64,000 bases of DNA from Pohlia nutans (lineage: Eukaryota; Streptophyta; Bryopsida; Bryales; Mniaceae): contig CM040094.1 of the NCBI GenBank assembly GCA_022496805.1, forward strand, positions 16,887,501-16,951,500. Reading direction: 5' to 3'. A program made the position numbers and the translations under genes. Below are positions 46,782-57,600 of the stretch, in pieces; position 1 is the first letter of the stretch, and the number at the start of each line of letters is the position of its first letter. The notes under the pieces were generated by a model. It was not told where the DNA came from. It did no database searches and was given only the letters and a program-made list of their open reading frames with translations.

Positions 46782-48037
46782 TTAAGAAGTTAAATTTTCT
46801 CTAATGAAAATAAAGGAGGGCTCCAAAATAGCCTCTCTGTGGTAACCTGTGGAAATGTCTTTTTACCTTGCATGTAAACAAAAACATGAATAATATATTC
46901 ACATGAGAATCAATCATGATACAGGAAAAGGCAACATCAAACTCAATCAATCTCAAATGGGCCACCTCAGCTCGTGTTCTGATCATTTTACACATGTATC
47001 TACGTCGATGACAATTGAGTTCTACGGTACGAAAGTTTGACTAAATCTACCAAAATTCAAAACTTTCAAAGTCTCCACTTCGTAAATGGTACGAAGGAGC
47101 AAACCTAAACCATAAGTAGATAGATAGAAACTTTGGTCCTCTTTTGAAGCCGGCGTGAATAAAGTGTTTATTCGTCTTGACAACTGACCAAACCATACCT
47201 CTCTCTTGTTGCTTACATCGCCACATGGTGCATTGCGGAGGAAAAACACCAGAGAAAATCAAAGTCATAACTCCCACAATTGTATCAAATGATACAAGAA
47301 GCTCATATTTAACCATAATGCCAAGTTGTGATTTCGAGGCTGCTCAGGAAGAGGGTTATATCTCATAGCCTTGTTGCTGAATGGGAGCTCTTGAAAGGTA
47401 CGTTTTACACTGCTTCAATAGAAGAACTTGACATTATGTCCAATAACATTCTCCAGGCTTATCGTTGTTGAAGGTTTTCCAGTCCATAACCGTCACTCTC
47501 ATGTTGCTTTCATCGTCACATGGCACATTGTGGTTGGAAAAGAAGAGGAAAAAGGATCATAATGCTCTTCAGGATCTTGATTCAATCTGGAGGAAAAGGT
47601 TATGTCCGATAATCGTCTTGCTCCAAGATTGGTTTTCTGGCAATCTCCATTTTTGAGTGTAAGGACACTCTGAATCAGCAACGCCATTAAATGTTCAGCT
47701 GGTGTAGATCTCTGGAATCAACATATATATACCTATCATCAAAGAAGCAATTTTAGAACATTTAACAATGAAACTTTGCAGCTTATGCATATAATATGCA
47801 AAAGAACACATTCTTTGGTGCATAGAAATCCTTTCGATTCAATATCAAAAGATGTTTTTTGGTGCATTGGAATCCTCTTTCATTCATCAACAAGAACATC
47901 TCCTAATTCCCCCAACAAGAACATCTACTAATAAAACCTCATAACTTTTCTATACAATATCAAAAGAACACATTCTTTGGTGCATTGGAATCCTCTTTCA
48001 TCGCCAACCAGAATATCTACCAATAAAACTTTAAATA

Positions 48038-48259
48038 ACCGTTAAAGGACCAAGGATTCATGGTTTTAAAATTACAAATTCAACTGATGATATTGTGAAA
48101 AATATGATTCAAATTGAGACTAGATTTTATATCAATGGAATCAGTGAAGAACATTGCACATCATGTTGATCAATAAACAACAAATTTGAAAAAAATGAAG
48201 TCCTCAAAATTGCAAAAAAAAACATGAGGCTCAATTCGGGATTCTTGGTTCTTCAAGAG
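48038..48259 (-). mobile_element. TTAA MITE family 1, reverse, degraded ends
   Basis: It begins ccgttaaaggaccaagg and ends cggg-attcttggttcttcaa. It sits inside the tandem array. Confidence 0.7.
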
Positions 48260-48301
48260 TAAACGTGTTAAAATCTTGTTTCATTCACCAGCAAGAACAT
48301 C

Positions 48302-48505
48302 TAAGATAGGAGCACCTAATTTTGACAGTGTACCCAATGCCAATAATTTCTTGACATGGTAGTCATTCTAGAACGTAGAACATAGATTATTAGTTTGATC
48401 AACAAATAATAAGGGCTCTATGATGTGCTTAGATATGCAGACTACCTTGTTTAGAAATTGTAACTAAACAAGGTACACTGTCGGAATTGGGTGCTCCTAC
48501 CTTAC
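48302..48505. mobile_element. Inverted-repeat MITE (TAGGAGCACC ends)
   Basis: taggagcacctaattttgac and its partner gaattgggtgctccta bound a 200-bp element; the arms extend through acagtgtacc. A related interior (gtcattttagaacgta, ggctctatgatgt) occurs at 61450-61540. Confidence 0.7.
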
Positions 48506-48642
48506 AAACAAAACTTCATAACTTTTGCATACGATATCAAAAGAACACATTCTTTAGCACATTAGAATCCTCTTTCAAGAACACCAACACCATATTGCCC
48601 AAATAAAAGTGTGACAAAGAAAGAGTGAGAAAGTACCTGACG

Positions 48643-51600
48643 TCAACGAAGAGGCATCTCGACAATCCTGCTGACACTGGAAAGCAAGCTATCGCGGGAC
48701 CCGGAGGGCGAGGACCCGACGAACACGCGCGGCGAGTTCCGGTAGAATTCCGTGCTACTGGAAGGCAGGCGGTGATCGTTGGAGCTCTGGGACGGCGGCG
48801 CAACGGGGCGGACGCGGCTGTCCAAGGCGCTCTCCTCGCGGAACCGGCTGAGCTCCGAGCTCTCGAAGTCCATGTCGCCTTGCAGCATGGCCACCACCCG
48901 GGCCATGTTGGGCCGCTTCTCCGCCGACGTCTGGACGCACAGGAACGCGATGTCCAGGATGCGCGCCATCTCGATCTCCTCGTCGATTTGCAGGGAGAGC
49001 CGCGGATCTACCAGTTGCTTCATTCGGAATTCCTCGCGCAACGCCCATGCCTGATCCAAGTATATACGATCCAAGTCCACGTTGTTAGCAATTGAATCAT
49101 TGAAACCAAACGAGTTACTAGAGTTAAGGTCGAGGCACCTAAAACCGACCAGGTACCCAAAACCGATCGGGCCTAATTTCTAGATTTTGAAAGAAAAGAT
49201 GTACCTCATTTGTACATTAGAGCATATTATCGGTTTTGGGTCCTGAAGTACTTTTCACTTTGAAAAATTGTACAAATTCCAATATTGGGAAATAATTCAT
49301 GGAAAAATTTGCATTCTCCGCGAAAACTAACTTCCAACCCGGGAAAAATATCACCCTATTAATGGCTAGTCCAGAAATAGTGTAGGTAGCTTAAGTTATC
49401 GGTTTTAGGGGCCTCCACCTTAAGGCCCGTTCGCACTTGGCCTTTGCAAAGACCGTGGATAAAAATTTAACACCCCCACAATTTTGGGAAAAATACCTTC
49501 TTTGTAGGAAAGGTGTCATCAATGAGGTTTGGAAAGGTGTTAGCAATAGTAGGGGTATTACGTAATGGCCCCTCAAGTGCCACATTAGCTAAGACCATTC
49601 TTTAGTGCTCAAAACTAGGGAATATTTCCTATTTTGGTGCTCCCTTAACAATTGCCTACTATTGCTCAAATATTTTTTGTCCTCCTAAATGTTAGCTAAT
49701 ACCCATTCTTAAAAGTGTGCCATGTGTACATCCATGTAGGATTGGTAATTACTAAAGAATGTAGGTGGGAACACACACTTTTTTAAGGATGTAAGACCAC
49801 CTCTAAGGCCACGTGCGAACATACTGTTATCCATAAACTAAAGGGTTGAGTGGACGTTATTTTGACTAAAATTTGGAGAAACGAAAACTATTGAGAGAAG
49901 TTCTAGGAAATTAAAGGAATGGGTGAGTGGAGACGGTTTAGGTATAAATAGCGAGAATCTATTGACAGAAAAGGGGCTAGCAATGACCTTCTTTTCATTT
50001 GTGAAGGTGAATAATAGAAACTTGAGTGAGAAGTTTTTTAGTACCAATTTTCATGCTTTCAAAGTTTGCATCCATAGGTTTTTTTTTTTATTTAGTGCCT
50101 CGTGGCGTGCCTCGCTGGGACGGCCAATTTCACTCGAGTTTTGCCATCACGCTTCGAAGATTTGACACATGTTCTTTTTTGAGGATTAATGTCACTATTC
50201 ACTCAAACTACGGTCCACTCACTCATTTTTGAGGGACTTTACAGATTACTTAGTAACAGATTTCTGACTGTGTTCTGGGAGTTTTTGGACAAGAATAGTC
50301 GCTCCCTTTTTTACCGTCCTAGTTATCATGTGGAGGCTTCCCACTCTTAGCTACATTTGTTAGCACCTTTAGGGGAGTAGCTATAATGTTTATGTTTGTT
50401 AGTAATAAAATCATTGTAGCCAAACGAGTTAAGTCTACTTCACAAATTATTTGATTTTTTTAGGAGTTTTCAGACAACATGATAAGAAGAATAAGTTAGC
50501 CCATCTCTCGATCTATTGTTAGAATTATCATATGGAGGCTTCCCACTCCTAGGATCATACATTGATTGCTACGTTTGTTAACAACGTTAAGGGAGTAGCT
50601 ATAACGACATTCTGGTTCCTAAATGTTGCTTAACAAATTGTAACGTTGCCAAAGTTTTTCTAACAAATGTAGCAAATAGTGTATGATCTTAGTAGTGTTA
50701 ATTCCTCATGTTAGAATCAGTAATTTTGCATACTGGGAGGTAAGAAACTGTACACAAGGTTACAATAGGTACGTTGACTACCTAGTGCTCATATTAACCT
50801 CTCTACCAAGTTTGCAAACGCCCAGTTCATGGTAATGGAATACTAATTTAGTAGTAACAATCAAACATTGTGCTTATTTTTTAACAAAACAAGTAAAAGC
50901 TACCACTCATTTTCTACAAGGTCTAGTGAGGGAAGATTCTCTTTATGAAATCCTTAATTTTTACTTGTAATTGGGAGTTTAGCAAACAAAGAGTGGGTGC
51001 AGAGAAACTCACCCATTCCAGAAGATAAATCTGGTCGACTGGCAACTTAGGGTCAATATTTTTCCGCCCACTCACAATCTCAAAAAGTAGAACTCCAAAG
51101 CTGTACACATCTACTTTCTCACTGAGTTGTCCTATAGTCGCGTACTCCGGGGCTAAATAGCCTCTGCATAGTCAATGCCCACATTTAATTAAACGTCAAT
51201 CCATGCAAAGATAACTGCTGATATAGGTACCCCTCAAAAATAGTGTGATTTTCGAGAAATATCTTTTTGGTAAGAAAAAAACATTGGAAAATTACAAAAA
51301 ATAGAGGGTGTTATAGGCACCATGGCTGCAACTATATACATGGTGTTAAAAGACGGGATTTCTAGCATACATAAAATGAGTTAGACATAAGTCACACTAT
51401 GTGAGACGCGTAAAAGTGGTACCCATATGAGACCATTTCCCTACTGTATATGCATTAGGTGTTAGCTATTACTATTTAATGGGATTTAGATTCATGGAGG
51501 GGATAGTGTTTCAACTATATTAAATTGGACCAATGAGTACAATTGGCATGTTTATGAAATGCAAAAAAATGCAATTATGCTTAACAATTGAAATAATACT

Positions 51601-54600
51601 TCCTTCAATAATACTTATCGAAACAAAAGCTTACCTAGTGCCAGCAATATGTATTGTCATAATGTGACTCTGGTCATCTGGAAATAACAAAGCCAAACCA
51701 AAATCTGCAATCTTGGGCTCTAGATTCTTATCCAACAGAATGTTGCTTGCTTTTATGTCACGGTGAATGATTTTTGGCTGAGCTAGAGAATGCAAGTAAT
51801 GGATGCCATTTGCCACTCCCAGCCAAATATTTCGGCGTACAGGCCACGTCAGATCGACACTCCGAACTGTACCCTCTACATCAAATTACACACAAAACAT
51901 AACATATATCAGAAAACAGAGTAACTATTCGAAATTAAAAAGCTTAGCTTATAACTAAACACTGAAACTTAGAGTAACAATACCAATAATAACTAATTTC
52001 ACATGTGCCTTTACAACTCTTTGTTCTAAACCCCACATTAACCCCTAAAGGACCAAGCTTTTTAAATATCAAATTCAATTGATCATATTGTGAAAAATAT
52101 AATTCAGATGCAACAAAAGATTATATCACTAGAATCAGTGAAGAATAATTCTTTATAAAAAAAATAAAGAACCAAAAAAACTCCACAACTAACAGAAGGA
52201 AGAATATGTTTTGAGGGTCATTTCATAACATCAATTGTGAAAAAAATAGAATTCAGATGGAACCAAATTTTATATCACTGAAGAACATAATTTCATGTGT
52301 TGATAAGATTTGAACAATTTAAGAAATAATATGTACACTAACCAAATAACACTTGCTCCAGATCACCGGCTTCAACGTACTCGTGGACGAGAAGGCGTTG
52401 GTCTTTACGAATACAACATCCTTTCAGTTTCACAAGGTTACGGTGCTTCACAGCTGCCACCAGAACAATTTCGTTGAGGAACACATCCAAGCTCTGTTGG
52501 GACTTGGAAAACAGTTGCTTCACCGCAACTTGGGTTCCATTTGTCAAAGTGCCCTGCACATCAGATTAACTAATCTCAGCCTCTACAAAGTAGGACTCAT
52601 ATAGATTAACCCCTAAAGGACCAAGGATTCATGGTTTCAAAATGACAAGTTTAAATGATCATATTGTGAAAATTATAATTTGAATGGCAGCAAATTTTAT
52701 ATCACAGAAATTGGTGAAGAATATTACATATGTTGAATAATTTATTTATTTTAAATTAACAAAAAAGAATCTACATAAAACCTACTCAAAATTACTGAAA
52801 AAAACAGGAGCCACCTGGTGGCCTTATGGTCCATTAGGGGTTAAAATTACTAGTGGAATTTAAGTGTCCATTTCGTGAAGTTTTTCCACTTCAATGAGTT
52901 TTAAAATAAAGTCATAATCCTTGTCTATTATAACATGTTTGGGAAGTCCTAAGGTGGCAGGCATGGATTGGTCACAGAAATGACTTATCACATGTGAATT
53001 GCTTGAAACAATAATAACGTCATATTATGGAGTGTCATATTTTGGAGGCTAGACTGTAACTCCATTCTAAGTCATGATAATTACACAAATGAAGAAATCT
53101 CATGGTCATTTGAATTACAAGACTCTTCGTTTCTTGTGTACAACCCTTAAAGAATCAATTTTGGTTTTGCATGATGACAAAAAAATCCTTGTTGAAAATC
53201 TTGATCAATTTTGGGACGCAAAAATGATCAACCACTTGGGGAATTGAACACGCAATTGAAGGTTTGTTCTAACGAAGAGCTCAGATTCTGTGCTTCAAAA
53301 CTTCACGTGCACATACCTTGTAAACCGCACCGTAATGGCCTTTCCCAAGCTTCATATCTGGGTGGAAATCTCCAGTGGCACTTCGAATTTCACCAAATGT
53401 ATAAAGCGTGGGCTTTACTTCATACTCCGCAAATTCTGACATACAGCAATAATTCCAGTCTAAGTCAAAAATCATCTTAATGATGAATCAAATTATTCTC
53501 AAATGGCCTTGCTCCAGGAAATCATTCAAGATATTAGAACCCACACAGACCCACTTTTGAAAAAAAATTTAAAAATGTATTTCAATAATCCTAATCTAAA
53601 AAAAATCTCCGCAAGGAGTGCACAAAATGAATAAATGAAAAATTACAAGAAAAATAGATATTTCAACGTAACTTCTCTTTTTAGAAAATAGTAAAAACAT
53701 TGAAAAAAATAAAACAAAAATTGGCCAGTCTTTTCTAATTATCATATCTCAGATTCAAGAAATTTGAAGTTTCAAAAGCTTACTCTGGTTAGCTTCAAAT
53801 ATGAGTTTTTTCCTCTCCCTCCGGCTCTGGTAGAAGAGAGTACTGTAGATGAGAATTACACACGCTGACACAAATCCGCTGAGAACCGTGGAAATGATGA
53901 TGACTTTCTTGTTACTTCCAGTGTTTCCTGTAAATTTGAACAGTCATGATATTAGAACACCTAATTTAAGAGTTAATGAAGAAAAAACTCCTGTGCATTA
54001 ATTAGCTAAATGATCTTTTGCAACAATACTAAAAATGGTGTTGAAATTATGTACATGAATATATTACCAGTGAAGAAGCATTGTTGCTGACAAACACACC
54101 GCCGTAAGTCATTGTTGTGTGGATTGACCTCAGGGTCACAATAAGGGTTGCCTGATAGACTGCCACGTCCACAAATTTCAGTTTGAGAATTTAACCCCTA
54201 AATGTCCCATGGGGATAGTAGATATGTGGCTGTATAATTGGCATTTGCTACCAACAAGAAGCTCTAAATTAGGATCTCAATAGCTCGCTAGAACTGCATT
54301 GATGTAAATTTCAGCTTTTATGTTGAACTCAAACCTATAAAAGGCTTGGATCCATTCCAAATACTAGCAAAATACATTGTATTCTACTGGATGCAAAGGC
54401 ACTTTCAGACGTTTAAGGGTTAAGAGGGTATGTGAGTTTTTGTAAAGAAGATGAGTAAACTCACTTGAATTTGACACTGAAGCTGTTAATGCTACCAGAG
54501 TAAGCAACGTTGGAGATTTTGTTGTTTGTGAGGCTTACTACTTGCAGACTCGGGGTTGCACTGGCCACTGCAAGAATGCGGTTGATATCTAGAGTCCCTG

Positions 54601-57600
54601 TCAGATTGTTGTCGTCTAGAGCTCTGCCAATTGTGTGTATATATATAAAATTTAGCACGAGTCACATTTGAAAGAACTGACTAGCATACAATCCCTGAAT
54701 GATCAATTAATCCCATGTTGCTCTCCAAATTCGTTAAATTTGAACAAAGAAAGTGGCTCATTTTCAGTCATTCATGGTTTTTGAAGCTCTGTACATTTAC
54801 TTCCATGCAAGGTTGTCATAGATGACAGACAGACAGACAAATGGGCATCTCGTCCATCACTTATTGAAAATAATCCTAAAACACTCTAGAAAATATTGGG
54901 ATTCATATTTCCAACATGATTTTACTGTTTCGTCATTGCCTATGTCCATTTTTGATAATCCTGCTTTCATGTTACACTTTTGGTGCTCTGGACAGAGGGT
55001 TTGAAACACGCCATTGTAACAATGGCAATGTGTCAGTGTGCCTCACTTTCATGATACTCATACAAGTTAGCATAGAGTTCAGTCACTAGTAGAAATCTTG
55101 TCTAATGTGACAAGTCTTTAATCCTTAAACATCCCATGGAGATAGTATATACGTTGTTGTATAATTGAGATTTGCTACCAACAAGAAACTTTAAATTGGG
55201 ATCTTAATAGCTCAATAGAACCGTATTGACCTAACTTTCAATTTCTCTTTTGAACTCAAACCCATTGAAGGTGTGGATCCATTCCAAATACAACCAAAAT
55301 ACACCGTATTCTCCTAGCCACAACGGCACGTTAAGACGTTTAGGGGTTAATGACTAAATGTCTATACATAATAGCAAGTCCATAGTAACCACTTTGCGTC
55401 ACTACGGACTTGTTGTTGCGGACATTTAGTCATTAAAGACCTGTCACATTACACAAGATTTCTACTATTGTATCGTGACTATGGACAAGAGAAGAGTGAA
55501 TCTTACAATGTCTGTAAGCTCGGGAAGCCAGCCAGGACAGGGTATGTGACAGCACCAGAAAGAGAGACCCCTCGCAACAACCTGTGAGCAACAAAATGAA
55601 CAATATCACAAAGTCAAACTCGTTGACTATTTGACGTTTCCCGTTGACTAAGTTAAATCTCATTGAATGAGCGCAGTTGACATCTGAAAACTTACACTGT
55701 CTGTAGATTCTTCAACTCGTTAACCCAAACGGGAAACGGTCCAGGTGTGAAATCGTTGTAGCTCAAGTCTCTGCCAGATCGACAATAGGGAAAGTCAGCG
55801 TTGACATATTATGAGCCAATGAATTCCTACTCTCTAATTGCACTTGTATGAATCTCAACGGAAGTTGTGTATACATTGAGTGCAATTAGAGAGGGTTGAG
55901 TGTATAGTTCTAATTATAGCACCACTGAAATTAAAATTGACTTACATGAATTCGATATTCTCCAACAGGCTCAAATCAGGAATAGTGCCTGTGAATTGAT
56001 TTCTCGACAGATCCAACGTTTTTAACGAAGGAATGTTGGATAACAGCGTCGTGTTAAGCTGTCCAGACAGTAAGTTCCTACTGGCGTTGCTGCAGAATTT
56101 GAACCATAACATTATTTAGGGTTCCATAGATGCTAAGATACTGCGTTGACAATTTAACTGTTTGGTTGCATTGACAAAGTAGTGAACATTCCTGTTAAAT
56201 AGTGGCATTGACAAAAACAGTGTTCCTGTTTAGTTTCACTGACAAAAAGTATTGTTCCTGTTTGGTTTCTGTCACGTGCGTATATGTTGATCATTATTTT
56301 TTATTTTGTATCTCATTATTCTGTCACGTGCGAATAGAGGATATCCAAGATTCCACAAAACCTCCCTTTAGGAAGGATCATTAAGTGGTCTTTGGGCACT
56401 AAGGAATAGTGTTAGAGCGTGATGCCCAAGGCCACTATTGATGCCAATAATGGCATGCTATTTCTTGGTGTCAAATCCCTTGTTGCAACAACATTTAAAA
56501 AAAAAAAAATTGGGATGTTTCAATCAACAAAATCCTCATGTTGGTTTCTTTTCGTGTTTCTTTTTTTCAACTTCAAGGGGTTTGCAGTACTGTAGTGAAC
56601 TTTTTTTCCACAGGCCAGTTAACCCCAAAAGGACCAAGGATTCATCGTCTTAAAATGTGAAATTCAATTGATCATATAGTGAAAAATGTAATTTAGATAA
56701 GACCCAATTTTATATCACCAGTGTCAGTGAAGAACATTGCATGCGTTGATCAAAAAATAAATAAATTTGAACAAAAAGAAGTCCACATAGGACCTACTCA
56801 AAACTGCTAAACAAAACATGAGGTTTAATTTAGGTTTCTTGGTCCTTTAGGGGTTAAATTTGACTAAATTTCATAAAATGAAGAATGCACTCACAAGAAT
56901 CGAATTGTTGGGTGTCCTGCCATCACGGGAAGTGAACCATTGAATAGGTTGTTTGAGAAGTCCCTGAACTCACTCCAGATTCAAGCAATTAGTAAAAATC
57001 TGTTCCCATGACTTAAGAAACAAATATTCTACTTAATCATGGGCATTACAATAACCTAATCGCCAATGTAAATAGGGCTTCAGTTATCAGAAAAAATCAT
57101 CAAAATATATGCTTTACTCACAGGTCTAGGATCTTGGTTTGGTTTTGAAATATCATGACTGGAAGGCCTCCAGTGAATCCATTGTTTGACAAATCCCTGC
57201 ATGACATGACAAAAAAGTCAATAATTATTTTGCGTTATGTCCGTTGCGCAAATTCAGAAAATATGACATGAGAGCATAAGTAGGAGAGAGAGATATATAT
57301 ATTCTTACGCTGTAACTAAATTTTGAAGATACATAAGAAAATTGAAGGGTACTGGCCCAGTGAACAAGTTATTGGAGATGTTCATCGTTTGAATAGTACG
57401 ATATGAGACGCTGTTATTATATGGTAGCTCCCCTGAAAGCTGATTGTCACTCAAGTCTCTGCAAAATGACCAAAATTTATTAACCCCCGAAATAAAAATA
57501 GAAAGTCAACTTTGGAAGCTTATTGTAAAACTATTGTAACTTGTACAACTACTATAGGACATGATTTCTTCTTTCTATTGATATATTTCAATACCTTCTT

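Larger units (their letters stand above)
47799..48575 (-). repeat. Tandem array downstream of the receptor kinase, split by two MITEs
   Basis: Copies of aaaagaacacattctttggt followed by cattggaatcctctttcat start near 47799, 47961 and 48538, with weaker copies between. The array is interrupted by 48038-48259 and 48302-48505. Confidence 0.65.

Noticed and set aside
48625..49095. 156-codon plus-strand frame (and 97- and 91-codon frames)
   Set aside because: They are other-frame shadows of the GC-rich last exon of the receptor kinase, whose own frame encodes conserved kinase subdomains.
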